Of a stretch of DNA of 64,000 nt, positions 45,001 to 54,562 are shown in pieces. Made by a program: the position numbers and the translations under genes. The first letter of the stretch is position 1, and each line of letters opens with the position of its first letter. The stretch lies in assembly GCA_043805435.1 (NCBI GenBank), contig JAZDHY010000032.1:62001-126000 (forward strand), given 5' to 3'. A model generated the notes under the pieces. That model had not been told where the DNA came from. It saw only the letters and a list, made by a program, of their open reading frames with translations, and ran no database searches. This DNA is from JAEXOD01 sp043805435 (lineage in GTDB: Bacteria; Bacteroidota; Ignavibacteria; Ignavibacteriales; Melioribacteraceae).

Positions 45001-47178
45001 CTATAATAATTTTAAATTAGCTAATCTAACAAGCAACTGCTTAACACCCATATCTTCAAAAGCGACAGTAACTTTTTGCAACTCGCCAACACCCGTAATA
45101 GCTTGAATTTTTCCTATCCCAAAGTTTTCGTGAGTTACACGGCTGCCAACACGTAAATTTCTTCTTTCTTGATCAAAATCATCAAATCCTTCCTGATAAA
45201 ATTCATCAAAATATGTTTTACGCCTTCTGCCTGCTTTTCTTCCCGGTCCGCCATTCATATCTGCAACGGTTTCAGGATCAATCTCTTCTAAAAATCTTGA
45301 TTTATTTTGATAAGCAACTTCACCAAATCTATATCTTGATCTGGCATAAGTTAAATAAACTTTCTTTTCAGCTCGGGTAATTGCAACATAAAACAATCTT
45401 CTTTCTTCTTCAGCTTTAGCATCAGAATCGAATTTTTGATTTAACGGAAATATATCTTCTTCCAAACCGGAAATAAAAACTATCGGAAATTCAAGTCCTT
45501 TTGCAGAATGAACTGTCATAAAAGTAACCGAATTGTTTTGCTGGTCAAATTGATCTACTCCGGCAATTAAAGAAACTTCTGCTAAAAATTCTTCAATAGT
45601 TGCCTTAGGTTTTTCTTTAGAAAAGTCGCTTATTGCTGAAAGTAATTCTTGAACGTTATCATATCTTGCCATCGATTCAGGCGAGTTTTCATCCTTAAAT
45701 ATTTTTAATACACCAAGTTCATCAACAAGGGCATGTATCAATTCGGGCAATGATAATTTATTTTTAAGTTCAATATATTTATCCAGCAGCAACTTAAATT
45801 GTTTTACATTTTTTTGAATTCTTTCTTTTACCTCAATAACTTCAAATACACGCGACATTGTAGTAAACAAATTGATATTTAATTTTCTGGCAAATGCTAT
45901 CATTTTGCTAATTGAAGTACTTCCAATACCTCTTTGAGGAAAATTCATTACTCGTAATAAACTTTCTTCATCCTGTTGATTACTTAATACTCGTAAATAA
46001 GCTATAATATCTTTAACTTCTTTTCTACGGTAAAATTCAACACCACCAATAATTTTATAAGGTATTTTAGCGCGTCTAAAAGCATCTTCCAATGCACGCG
46101 ATTGCGAGTTTAATCTGTATAAAATTGCAATATCGTTTAAAGATAATTTACGAGTTGTAATTTCTTTTTTAATCTGTTTAGCAATTTGTATCGCTTCGTC
46201 TTTTTCATCCGAACAGCGAATTAATGTTATTAACTCACCTTCTTTATTTTCAGTCCATAAAGTTTTTGGTATTTGCTGAGTGTTATTTCTAATAACAGAA
46301 TCTGCAGCACGCAAAATAACTTTTGTTGAACGATAATTTTGTTCTAATTTAAATGTTTTTGATTTTGGAAAATCTTTATCAAATTCCAAGATGTTCCTAA
46401 TTTCAGCACCACGCCAGCCGTAAATACTTTGTGCATCATCACCAACAACACAAATTTTTCCTTTTGCGGCATTTAATAATTTTAATAATTCGTACTGTGC
46501 TTTATTAGTATCTTGATATTCATCAACCAAAATATATTTAAATTGTTTTGTGTATTTTTGTAATACCTTAGGATTAAGATTAAACAGTTCAATTGGTTTT
46601 AATAATAAATCATCAAAATCCATAGAATTGTTTTCAACTAACCTTTTGGTATATTCAATATATATATCGGCAATTTTCTTTTCGATAGGGGTTTTGGCAA
46701 TATTAGTAACATAATTATCAGGCATAATCATCTGATTTTTTAAATTACTTATTCTATGTTGAACAGAAGAAGGCGTTAATCCTTCAACATTATTATAATT
46801 TAGATATTCCATTAAAAACGAAATTTGCGATACAGAGTCTTCTCTATCGTATATACAAAAATTCGATTCGTAATTGATTTTTTTTGCTTCTGTTCTTAAA
46901 ATTCTTCCAAAAATCGAGTGGAACGTTCCCGTCCATAATTTTTCAGCAGCGTCCCCAATTAATAAAACAATCCGGTCTTTCATTTCCCGTGCTGCTTTAT
47001 TTGTAAATGTAAGTGATAAAATAGATTCTGGTTCGTAACCATTTTGTAATAAGTAGGCAATTTTGTAAGTTAATACTCTTGTTTTACCTGAGCCTGCTCC
47101 GGCAACTATCATCTGCGGCCCGCCGGTGTATTCAACTGCTTTACGTTGTTCGGGGTTTAAATTATCGAGTTCTCTCAT
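45001..47178 (-). CDS. pcrA: UvrD/PcrA-type DNA helicase
   Basis: Superfamily 1A 3'-5' helicase of 725 residues, the normal PcrA length. Motifs in order: the Q-motif LNPEQRKAV, Walker A GAGSGKT at 27-33, Ib, II as ILVDEYQDTN (DEYQ), III GDDAQSIYGWRGA, IV LEQNYRST, V TVHSAKGLEF (MTVHSAKG) and VI VAITRAEK. The last ~45 residues include a GxGxI-containing Tudor-like end (NFGIGKIQAITG), as in PcrA, where it contacts RNA polymerase. Such helicases act in nucleotide-excision repair and replication-fork clearance. No SOS-type box is seen nearby. Confidence 0.96.
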   Translation of the reverse strand: MRELDNLNPEQRKAVEYTGGPQMIVAGAGSGKTRVLTYKIAYLLQNGYEPESILSLTFTNKAAREMKDRIVLLIGDAAEKLWTGTFHSIFGRILRTEAKKINYESNFCIYDREDSVSQISFLMEYLNYNNVEGLTPSSVQHRISNLKNQMIMPDNYVTNIAKTPIEKKIADIYIEYTKRLVENNSMDFDDLLLKPIELFNLNPKVLQKYTKQFKYILVDEYQDTNKAQYELLKLLNAAKGKICVVGDDAQSIYGWRGAEIRNILEFDKDFPKSKTFKLEQNYRSTKVILRAADSVIRNNTQQIPKTLWTENKEGELITLIRCSDEKDEAIQIAKQIKKEITTRKLSLNDIAILYRLNSQSRALEDAFRRAKIPYKIIGGVEFYRRKEVKDIIAYLRVLSNQQDEESLLRVMNFPQRGIGSTSISKMIAFARKLNINLFTTMSRVFEVIEVKERIQKNVKQFKLLLDKYIELKNKLSLPELIHALVDELGVLKIFKDENSPESMARYDNVQELLSAISDFSKEKPKATIEEFLAEVSLIAGVDQFDQQNNSVTFMTVHSAKGLEFPIVFISGLEEDIFPLNQKFDSDAKAEEERRLFYVAITRAEKKVYLTYARSRYRFGEVAYQNKSRFLEEIDPETVADMNGGPGRKAGRRRKTYFDEFYQEGFDDFDQERRNLRVGSRVTHENFGIGKIQAITGVGELQKVTVAFEDMGVKQLLVRLANLKLL

Positions 47179-47459
47179 GGCACCTTAGTTTTTGACGTGC
47201 AAATATAACTAAAAATTTGCTTAGATTCAAAAATTTAGCCATATTTATTATTTAAATTGTTTTGGATGACGAGTTTAATAATTGCCAATACTCTTTATTT
47301 TGTATTTGTTAAACCCCAAGTTATTAACTGTATTTGTACTAAATTTTACTATAGTTAGGCGTACTTTAGCGTTTATAAAAAGATTTTTTGGCTTTGTAAT
47401 GATTTTATTTTGGAAAAACTTCAAGGCAGGATTATTGGATAAAATTAGGGTTTAAAATA
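47179..47459. other. Gene-free region upstream of pcrA
   Basis: AT-rich with no recognised gene, repeat or RNA. Together with the terminator at its right side it separates pcrA from the LPP20 gene. It should hold the pcrA promoter. Confidence 0.45.
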
Positions 47460-47486
47460 CAAAAGGAGCTTATTCAGCTCCTTTTG
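47460..47486 (-). terminator. Terminator after the LPP20 lipoprotein gene
   Basis: CAAAAGGAGCT-GAATA-AGCTCCTTTTG on the minus strand forms an 11-bp stem with a 5-base loop followed by a T-rich stretch, 24 bases after the stop. Confidence 0.88.
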
Positions 47487-47509
47487 CATTAAAATTCTTT
47501 CAAAAAGAA

Positions 47510-48052
47510 TTATTTTTTATTCATTTCTTCATCTAATTCTTTAAATGTTTGTGAAGATCTAAATCTTGTATATAATTCTTCTTGTTTTTGCAACTGTTGC
47601 ATTAATGCAGTATTAGCAGCACCAATAGGATACTCTAAAAGCACATAAGCTCTCCAGTTTTTTCCGTCTTGGTAAATCTTTTTTTCTTTTACTTTGCTGC
47701 CTGTTAAACTTGTATTAACAACTGTTTTTGTAGCTTGTGTAAATTGTTGTAATAAAGTTGTGTTTTCACCTGCTCCAACTTCTTCGTCAAATTTCTTTTG
47801 TAAACCTTGAATTTTGATTTCTACCTGCTGAGCTATTTTTGCGCGGGCATCAGTTGTAGCTTTATCAATTGCAAGCTGCATATCTTTAGATGTTGAGGTT
47901 GTAACGGCATAAAAATAGTTTGGATCTTCCGGCGGAGTCATAAACCATTCCGGAATTTCATTTTTTTCTGTTTCAGGTAAAGGCTGGCTTCCACCGCAAT
48001 TCCACATAATTAGTGTCATCGCTAGCAAAGTGAATAAAAGATATTTTTTCAT
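47510..48052 (-). CDS. LPP20-family lipoprotein
   Basis: An exported lipoprotein of 180 residues. The signal peptide ends with a lipobox-like MWNC (Cys 19), then GGSQ. The mature part begins with EIPEWFMTPP and continues with a Tyr-containing strand, an alanine-rich helix (QLAIDKATTDARAKIAQQVE, in part) and a WRAYVLLEYPI strand, the pattern of the LPP20/DUF4384-like family of envelope lipoproteins. Function unknown; relatives are abundant outer-membrane lipoproteins. It has its own terminator and is not obviously linked to its neighbours. Confidence 0.85.
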   Translation of the reverse strand: MKKYLLFTLLAMTLIMWNCGGSQPLPETEKNEIPEWFMTPPEDPNYFYAVTTSTSKDMQLAIDKATTDARAKIAQQVEIKIQGLQKKFDEEVGAGENTTLLQQFTQATKTVVNTSLTGSKVKEKKIYQDGKNWRAYVLLEYPIGAANTALMQQLQKQEELYTRFRSSQTFKELDEEMNKK

Positions 48053-48204
48053 CGGTCCTCCAATAATTTAAGTTATAATTTTTAAAATCGTTCAATATCG
48101 TAATAATCAGAATTCTTATTACTAAGATATAATTTTATTATTTAATTTCACAATATTTAAATCACAATTTTACCACAGTTTGACGCAGAGCACAATTTTA
48201 CTAA

Positions 48205-49077
48205 TTATTCCTTTATTGCCAAAAATAACGCTTCTTTTAATAATTCGCCCGCTATGTGTTTTCTATATATGTTATTTGACCTGATATCAGTTATCGGACT
48301 AACTTCATTTTTAATTTCTTCTACGGCTTGGTTAATTATTTCTTCATTTAATAAATTATTTTTTAACAAATTTTCAGAGTTCGTTTCTCTCTTAATAACA
48401 GCATTTATGCTGCCTGTACTAATCCTTATGTCTTTAATACAATTATTTTCTTTCCAAACCAACATTGCAAGTGATACTTTACTTATTGCCATTGAATATC
48501 TTTGTCCAACCTTACGAAAATACCAATAATCCGGTTTATTTTTAGTAATTGGAATTCGAATAAAAGCAATATACTGATTTTCTTGTAATATTGATTTTTT
48601 AAAACCGACAAAAAAATCAGCTAATTTAACAACTTTAAAACTATCATTTATTTTGGGGCCTATTAATAACTCCGCATCAAGTGCATTTAATGAGGGCAAA
48701 GAATCACCCGCCGGAGAAGCATTTCCAATATTTCCGCCAATTGTTCCCCTGTTTTGTATTTGTACAGAACCAATCATACTGCAGCATTTAGATAAAATGG
48801 GAATATTGTTTTTAATAATTTCGGAATTTATTATTTCGGTTAACGGAACAGCCGCACCAATTATTATATAATTACCATCAATTTTTATAGTACTAAACAT
48901 TTCTTTGACACTTGTTAAATCAATTAAATTATTAAGTGTATCCCATTTTGCATTTTGTACCATTAAATCGGTACAACCGGAAATAAACTCAAATTTTTCT
49001 TTGGAGTTTAATGCAATTTCATCCAATTCGTTTATGCTTTTAGGTATTTTTACGCATAAATTTGCTGAATTATTCAT
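48205..49077 (-). CDS. Molybdenum hydroxylase trimer B, FAD subunit
   Basis: Medium (FAD) chain of a xanthine-dehydrogenase-type enzyme, 290 residues. FAD motifs are FISGCTDLMVQ and TIGGNIGNASPAGDSLPSL (in part), followed by the CO-dehydrogenase-flavoprotein C-terminal domain (VGQRYSMAISKVSLAM). It passes electrons from the two [2Fe-2S] clusters to NAD or another acceptor. The start is the ATG at 49077, which has GAAGGA upstream and overlaps the iron-sulfur gene stop by 8 bases; an open extension up to 49203 lies in the neighbouring gene. It is the last gene of the purine-type operon. Substrate unknown. Confidence 0.92.
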   Translation of the reverse strand: MNNSANLCVKIPKSINELDEIALNSKEKFEFISGCTDLMVQNAKWDTLNNLIDLTSVKEMFSTIKIDGNYIIIGAAVPLTEIINSEIIKNNIPILSKCCSMIGSVQIQNRGTIGGNIGNASPAGDSLPSLNALDAELLIGPKINDSFKVVKLADFFVGFKKSILQENQYIAFIRIPITKNKPDYWYFRKVGQRYSMAISKVSLAMLVWKENNCIKDIRISTGSINAVIKRETNSENLLKNNLLNEEIINQAVEEIKNEVSPITDIRSNNIYRKHIAGELLKEALFLAIKE

Positions 49078-49570
49078 AATCAAATCCTTCTTTAATTTTA
49101 GCAAAAAAATTAGTATCCGATGAAAAATTGTAAATTGCATCAACAATTTTTGAATATCCCGTACATCTGCAAATGTTTCCGCCAAGCCCTTCTTCAATGG
49201 CAACTTTTGTTAAATTACCTGAAGTTTCGTTAAAAAGTGAAATAGTTGACATTATAAATCCGGGAATACAAAATCCGCATTGAACCGCACCATTTTCAAT
49301 AAATGAGTTTTCAAGTAATTTATATGCTTCCCATTCTTTAACAGCCTCAAGTGTAATAACATGCTTGTTTTCCACTTGAAAAGCAGGAATCAAACATGAA
49401 TTGACACGGTTACCTTCAAACATTACTGTACAGGCACCACATTCACCTTTTCCACAACCTTCTTTAACACTTAACATCAAAAAATCTTCTCTTAAAATGT
49501 CAAGAAGCCTTTTTTTAGGATTAACATCTATTTTTACGTCTTTATAATTTAATTTAAATTTTATTAACAT
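49070..49570 (-). CDS. Molybdenum hydroxylase trimer B, [2Fe-2S] subunit
   Basis: Small subunit with two [2Fe-2S] clusters, 166 residues. The plant-ferredoxin-like cluster is seen as CGKGECGACTV with a fourth Cys in RVNSCL. The second, helical cluster lies in VQCGFCIPG and the later CRCTGY. Electrons move from the molybdenum centre through these to the FAD subunit. It starts 3 bases after the stop of the molybdenum-subunit gene. The gene order Mo–FeS–FAD differs from that of trimer A (Mo–FAD–FeS). Confidence 0.95.
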   Translation of the reverse strand: MLIKFKLNYKDVKIDVNPKKRLLDILREDFLMLSVKEGCGKGECGACTVMFEGNRVNSCLIPAFQVENKHVITLEAVKEWEAYKLLENSFIENGAVQCGFCIPGFIMSTISLFNETSGNLTKVAIEEGLGGNICRCTGYSKIVDAIYNFSSDTNFFAKIKEGFDYE

Positions 49571-49573
49571 ATT

Positions 49574-51856
49574 TTACTCTTCCTTTTGTAATAGTTTTGT
49601 AAGAATTTCTTCCGGCAATATTGGAATTTTATTAAATTCCTTTCCAAACACCATCCAAAACGCACTTGCAACGGCGGGGCTGGCACCAACTAAAGGTAAT
49701 TCGCCTAATCCTTTTGCACCAAAAGGACCAAAAGGATATGGATTTTCAATTACATTTACATAAAAATTTGGTGATTCCGTAAGAGTAGGAATTATATAAT
49801 CATTAAATCCGCTTACGTCAAATTTTCCATTTTTTATTTCAGTTCTTTCATAAAGTGCATATCCAATTCCCTGTAAACATCCACCTTGAATTTGTGCAAC
49901 TACCTGATCATGATTAATTGCTTTACCAATATCATGAGAAGTATAAAAATTTACTACTTTTGATTCAAAAGTAATAGGGTCAATTTCTAATTCTGCAACA
50001 GAAGCAGCCCAAGAAAATACCGGATAAGCATCCCCTACATAACTAATATCGTCAAATTTTATCAAAGGAGGGTGCGAATACTCTTTTAGAATTACTTTAC
50101 CGCTAATTGTTTTAGCAATTTCCTTAAACGATATTATATCTTCACCGTCGCTAAAATAACCTTCTTTGTAATCGTATAATTTTCCTTTTTTGGTTTTAAT
50201 TTTGACGGCTAATTCATCCAACAAATCTTTTGCAACATCGGTTAATAAACTGCCTATAACCATAGTTGAACGAGAAGCAACAGTAGGACCTGAATTAGGT
50301 ACCAAATCCGTATTAACTTCAGAAAGTACAACATCTTGCATATTTATTTTTAAGGCATCTGCAAGTATTTTACGAAATGTAGTTTTTAACCCTTGCCCCA
50401 TTTCTGTTTGAGCTGTAAATATTTCTACTTTCCCATCTTCTAATACTTCGCATTTTATCTTGCCATGAATTTTATTTTCACCTGTACCCGTAAATCCGGC
50501 CCCATGAACCGATAATGCTAAACCTATTCCTTTTAACTTATCATCATTATTAATTTTTGGATATTTGCCTAATTTTAACTTTTCCAGAATCGGTTTATTT
50601 TTATTTTTAAATTCTTCATATTTAACAGCATATCTACTCATTTCCAAAACATCAACTAAGGTTTCTTTAGACGAGACACTATATTTTAACAATTGTTTAG
50701 TAATAGTATCTAATCCTGCTTCAATTAAATTTCTGGTTCTAACTTCAAGTGGATTAATATTTAATTCAAGAGCAATTTTTTCAATAAGCATTTCTATTCC
50801 AAATACAGCCTGCGGACCGCCAAATCCACGGAAAGCACCGCTTGGAACTGTATTAGTTGCTACAGCTTTTGCAATTACATTTGCATTAGGTATATAATAT
50901 GATCCGGCAGATGTTAACGCACCCCTTGAAAGAACAACCGATGATAATGTTGAATACGCACCGCCATCAAAATATATTTTGGTGTCTAAACCTAAAATTT
51001 TTCCAAATTCATCAACATATGCAGTATAAAAACATTTTGAAGGATGTCTTTTAGTTGTAAATAAAACATCTTCTTCTCTATCATAAAACATTGCGACTGG
51101 TTTTTTAGCTTTTAAAGCCAATAACGCTGCATGCCCACCCAATAAAGAAGGAAAATCTTCTTTTCCGCCAAATGCCCCGCCTGTAGTAGATTGAATAACG
51201 GTAACTTCAAAGTTATCACCAAGCATTTTTTCCAAAGCATTTTTAATATAATACGGGCATTGCATCGAACCTTTTATTATTATTCTGCCCTCTTCAGGAA
51301 CTGCTACCAAACCTTGTGGTTCCAAATATAAATGCTCTTGAAAACCTGTTTCGGTTTCAATGTTTATAATATGTTTAGCATCTTGTTTTGCTTGGTTCAA
51401 ATCCCCTTTTTCAATCTTAATTTCTTTAAATATGTTGTTATCTTTGTATAATTTAATATCCGAATTTTCCGATTTCATTAAATCGATAATATTGGGTAAT
51501 TCTTCATAAACAATTTTAATATGTTTTTTTGCTTCTGTTAATTTTTCTTTATCGGCCGAGGCTAATAATACAATCGGTTCACCAACATACTTTACTTTAT
51601 CAACAGCTAAAAACGGCATATCAAATTCAAGAAAAGCAACTTGATTATAAAAAACATCTTTGCTGGTTACAACTGTTAAATCATCCCAATCAAAATCATT
51701 TGAAAATATAATATCTTTTATTAATCCGTGGGATATAGTACTTCTAATTGTTGTACCGTAAATCATATTATCAAAATGTTCATCTCTTATGTATTTGGTT
51801 TCACCGTTAAGTTTTTCGCGGGCATCAACTCTTAATTCCGACCTTTTTATACTCAT
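49574..51856 (-). CDS. Molybdenum hydroxylase trimer B, molybdopterin subunit
   Basis: Catalytic large subunit of a xanthine-dehydrogenase-type enzyme, 760 residues. It has an N-terminal hammerhead domain, the HLYLEPQG segment, GGAFGGKED and SGAFRGFGGPQ, and near the C-terminus KGLGELPLVG, whose Glu is the usual catalytic base. Cofactor-binding stretches such as EMGQGLKTTF and GPTVASRSTM are also present. These enzymes hydroxylate purines or other N-heterocycles; the substrate is not decided by what I can see. XdhC and a MocA-like protein encoded just upstream would supply the finished molybdenum cofactor. Confidence 0.94.
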   Translation of the reverse strand: MSIKRSELRVDAREKLNGETKYIRDEHFDNMIYGTTIRSTISHGLIKDIIFSNDFDWDDLTVVTSKDVFYNQVAFLEFDMPFLAVDKVKYVGEPIVLLASADKEKLTEAKKHIKIVYEELPNIIDLMKSENSDIKLYKDNNIFKEIKIEKGDLNQAKQDAKHIINIETETGFQEHLYLEPQGLVAVPEEGRIIIKGSMQCPYYIKNALEKMLGDNFEVTVIQSTTGGAFGGKEDFPSLLGGHAALLALKAKKPVAMFYDREEDVLFTTKRHPSKCFYTAYVDEFGKILGLDTKIYFDGGAYSTLSSVVLSRGALTSAGSYYIPNANVIAKAVATNTVPSGAFRGFGGPQAVFGIEMLIEKIALELNINPLEVRTRNLIEAGLDTITKQLLKYSVSSKETLVDVLEMSRYAVKYEEFKNKNKPILEKLKLGKYPKINNDDKLKGIGLALSVHGAGFTGTGENKIHGKIKCEVLEDGKVEIFTAQTEMGQGLKTTFRKILADALKINMQDVVLSEVNTDLVPNSGPTVASRSTMVIGSLLTDVAKDLLDELAVKIKTKKGKLYDYKEGYFSDGEDIISFKEIAKTISGKVILKEYSHPPLIKFDDISYVGDAYPVFSWAASVAELEIDPITFESKVVNFYTSHDIGKAINHDQVVAQIQGGCLQGIGYALYERTEIKNGKFDVSGFNDYIIPTLTESPNFYVNVIENPYPFGPFGAKGLGELPLVGASPAVASAFWMVFGKEFNKIPILPEEILTKLLQKEE

Positions 51857-51864
51857 AATTTTGC

Positions 51865-52665
51865 CTAATTATTTTTATTAAATACTATTGATTGTATTTG
51901 AGCGCAAATTGATAATGCTATTTCGCTTGCAGTATCACCACCAATTTTTAACCCAATTGGCGAATAAATATTGCTTAAATCTAAATTTCTATTAATTTCT
52001 TCCTTAAGCATTTCTTTTAATTTTGCAGCTTTAATACTTGAAGCTATTATCCCAATATATTTTGTTTCAATTTTTCTTTCAACTATTTTTTTTGCAACAA
52101 TATAATCAAAACTATGACCGTGTGTTAATATTACAAAATAAGAATTTGCCGGCGGTACAAAATTAGTGCAATAATCTTCATATTCGGAATAGATAATTTC
52201 ATCAAAATAAGGATTAGCTTCTTTTGTTGCCATTTCTTTCCTGTTATCTACCAGTATTGTTTTATATTTTAATGGTTTCAAATAATAACCAACTTCTTTA
52301 CCAACATGTCCGCCGCCAAAAACATAAACAACTTTTTGGGCTAAAAACACTTCGTAATAAATCCATAATTTGCCGCTGCACATCATTTTTACTACTTCAG
52401 CGTCTTGTGATTCAAAGTTTTCGGCATCTGTTAAAATATATTCTTTTAATATCGATTCGTTTAGTTTTATTCTATTTAAGCACTCATCAAATACTTTTGT
52501 TTCAATTGCTCCTCCGCCAATAGTGCCAAACTTATCACCATTTTCAACTATCAGGTATTTAAACCCAACTTTACCTGGAGTAGAGCCTTGAATTTTAACA
52601 ATTGTTGCAACACAAAAATTTTGATTCAGTTCTTTTAAATCATTTATTTTTTTAATTATATCCAT
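51865..52665 (-). CDS. xdhC: XdhC-type molybdenum cofactor insertion protein
   Basis: Accessory protein that binds molybdenum cofactor, supports its sulfuration and loads it into xanthine-dehydrogenase-type enzymes. The 266-residue sequence shows the N-terminal XdhC domain (CVATIVKIQGSTPGKVG, IGGGAIETKV) and the C-terminal Rossmann-like domain (VYVFGGGHVGKEV, FVILTHGHSFDYIV, and the end SPIGLKIGGDTASEIALSI). It lies 3 bases from the MocA-like gene upstream and 8 bases from the molybdenum subunit downstream. It probably serves both hydroxylase trimers, since only one copy is visible. Confidence 0.95.
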   Translation of the reverse strand: MDIIKKINDLKELNQNFCVATIVKIQGSTPGKVGFKYLIVENGDKFGTIGGGAIETKVFDECLNRIKLNESILKEYILTDAENFESQDAEVVKMMCSGKLWIYYEVFLAQKVVYVFGGGHVGKEVGYYLKPLKYKTILVDNRKEMATKEANPYFDEIIYSEYEDYCTNFVPPANSYFVILTHGHSFDYIVAKKIVERKIETKYIGIIASSIKAAKLKEMLKEEINRNLDLSNIYSPIGLKIGGDTASEIALSICAQIQSIVFNKNN

Positions 52666-52668
52666 TTG

Positions 52669-53265
52669 CTATACCTCGTATATTTTATTATAATCATCAG
52701 GAGTGTCAAAATCTTTTAATATTTGCGGAAAAATACACTCCCAATATTTTTTCTTCAAATCCGTTTTCCATATTTCATCACGTAAATTTGAAGTGATATC
52801 GGAATTTAATAAATGTTTTGCAAACTTAAAATTAAATAATAACGGATGCCCTTTTTTTGTTTTATATGTTGGTTGAATAAATTCAGATTCCATGTCAATT
52901 TGATTAATAAACTGAGAATAAAACTCTTGCGGGATTATCGGCTGGTCTATAAAATGATATAAAACCCAATTGTTATTATTTACTTCTTGTAATCCTGTTT
53001 GTAAAGAGACAAACATCGGTTTATCATATTGGGCATTATACACAATTTTTATCTGTGGATTGTTATCATATTTATCAAAGATAAGACATTCTATCTCTTT
53101 ATGCCTGTAACCTGTAACTATTATAATTTCCTCAGAAACAAGAAGAATTTTATTAATTATATTTTCCAAAAAAGTAATGTTATTAAACTTTAATAAAGGT
53201 TTAAATTCCCCCATTCTGGTAGATAAACCCGCAGTTAAAATTAAACTACTAATATTGGATTTCAA
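52669..53265 (-). CDS. MocA-like molybdenum cofactor nucleotidyltransferase
   Basis: A 198-residue nucleotidyltransferase of the MobA/MocA type. The N-terminal signature LILTAGLSTRMGEFKPLL is clear, with HFIDQP near 103-108 and KKGHPLLF further on. It probably attaches CMP to molybdopterin to make the cytosine-dinucleotide cofactor used by the adjoining hydroxylases. E. coli has a homologue (MocA/YgfJ) in the equivalent cluster. The start appears to be a TTG that overlaps the stop of the PLP-enzyme gene (TTGA): no ATG or GTG exists in frame between it and the signature, which makes TTG the only sensible start. Confidence 0.9.
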   Translation of the reverse strand: MKSNISSLILTAGLSTRMGEFKPLLKFNNITFLENIINKILLVSEEIIIVTGYRHKEIECLIFDKYDNNPQIKIVYNAQYDKPMFVSLQTGLQEVNNNNWVLYHFIDQPIIPQEFYSQFINQIDMESEFIQPTYKTKKGHPLLFNFKFAKHLLNSDITSNLRDEIWKTDLKKKYWECIFPQILKDFDTPDDYNKIYEV

Positions 53266-54539
53266 GTATTTATTCCAAAATGTTTAAAAATTGCGTCCTT
53301 ATCAAAAACTTTATCAATATTAGCAAATTTTTCAAAAGACTTTGTATCCTTTAAACCGTTTCCTGTTAACATAAGTAATACATTATCTTTTGCAGAAATT
53401 AACCCTGATTCAATTAAATGGTCAACACATGCAAAAGTAATAGAAGCAGCAGGTTCAACTAAAAAGCCATATTTACTGCTTAAATCGCGTTGAAATTTTA
53501 ACGTATCATCATCATCTATACGTACACCAAACCCATCAGATTTTTTTAATGCTTCATTAGCCATAAACAAATTTCGTGGTGCACCGGCACTTAAGCTATC
53601 TGCAATTGTTTCCGAACTTTTATACTCAAAAATACCTTTTTCAAAATAATCTACAATTGCACACCCATTAGCCGGCTGAGCAGCAATAAATTTAGGTAAT
53701 TTTTCTATTAAACCAAGATTAATTAAATTCAAAAAACCGGTATATAAACCACCTAAAATAACACCGTCACCTGCAGGCACTATTATATAATCCGGTAGTC
53801 TGTTTTTATACTCCCTATAAATATCAAAAGCAGAAGTTTTTTTCCCTTCAATTGTAAGAGGATTATAAGCAGTATTTCTATTATATAAATTAAGCGAGTT
53901 GCTTACTTCCAAACTTAAATCAAAAGCCAAATCATAATCGCCTGCAACCTTAATTAATTCGGCACCGTACATTTCAATCTGCAGCTTTTTGGGTGTAGGT
54001 ATTTTTTCCGGTACAAATATTATAGATTTTAAACCAAGTCTGGAACAAATTCCCGCAATTGACGAACCGGCGTTTCCTGTTGAAGCACAAATTACTGATT
54101 TCTTTTTTAGCTGCAATGCTTTAAATGCAACCAAAACAGAAGCCCTGTCTTTGTACGAAAAAGTGGGATTTCTTGTATCATCAATTAATTTTAAGTCTAT
54201 TCCTTTATAATTAATTTCTGAAAAAAAAGATGAAAGCTGAACTCTTTTTTGTTGTTCGGGTAATATTCCGGGAAAGGTAATTTCCAAATCATTTCTTTCA
54301 AATTCCAAAGGAAATAATTCAGGAACGGAATAAAATTCACCGCTTAATAAATCAGTGATTTTTTCTTTACCATATTTTTTTAGAATATCGGGATAATCAT
54401 ACTCTACACTTAAAACTCCTTCAAGCGGAGCATTCTTATGTAATGCTCCGCAATCAGGACATAAGTAAATATTGTTTTCTTCAATATAATTTGAATTATA
54501 TTTTTTATAACATTTAGTACATTTATATTGATAATGCAT
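53262..54539 (-). CDS. Threonine-synthase-like PLP enzyme (possible YgeX substitute)
   Basis: Fold-type II PLP enzyme of 425 residues. A zinc-ribbon-like N-terminus (CTKC near 8-11 and CPDC near 28-31) precedes the PLP lysine in NPTFSYKDRA, the phosphate loop as STGNAGSSIA, and the LMLTGNGLKD end of threonine synthases. Genuine ThrC would be out of place here. In the E. coli cluster this position is taken by YgeX, a 2,3-diaminopropionate ammonia-lyase, which also is a fold-type II PLP enzyme. This gene may do the same job from a different branch. It lies 23 bases after ygeW and overlaps the MocA-like gene by 4 bases. The reaction is inferred. Confidence 0.82.
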   Translation of the reverse strand: MHYQYKCTKCYKKYNSNYIEENNIYLCPDCGALHKNAPLEGVLSVEYDYPDILKKYGKEKITDLLSGEFYSVPELFPLEFERNDLEITFPGILPEQQKRVQLSSFFSEINYKGIDLKLIDDTRNPTFSYKDRASVLVAFKALQLKKKSVICASTGNAGSSIAGICSRLGLKSIIFVPEKIPTPKKLQIEMYGAELIKVAGDYDLAFDLSLEVSNSLNLYNRNTAYNPLTIEGKKTSAFDIYREYKNRLPDYIIVPAGDGVILGGLYTGFLNLINLGLIEKLPKFIAAQPANGCAIVDYFEKGIFEYKSSETIADSLSAGAPRNLFMANEALKKSDGFGVRIDDDDTLKFQRDLSSKYGFLVEPAASITFACVDHLIESGLISAKDNVLLMLTGNGLKDTKSFEKFANIDKVFDKDAIFKHFGINT

Positions 54540-54562
54540 ATAATTACTTTTTAATTTATAAA

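Noticed and set aside
48163..48200. Ten-base direct repeat CACAATTTTA around a CACAG...GCAGAG segment
   Set aside because: Too short and AT-rich to distinguish from chance; no target-site or mobile-element feature nearby.
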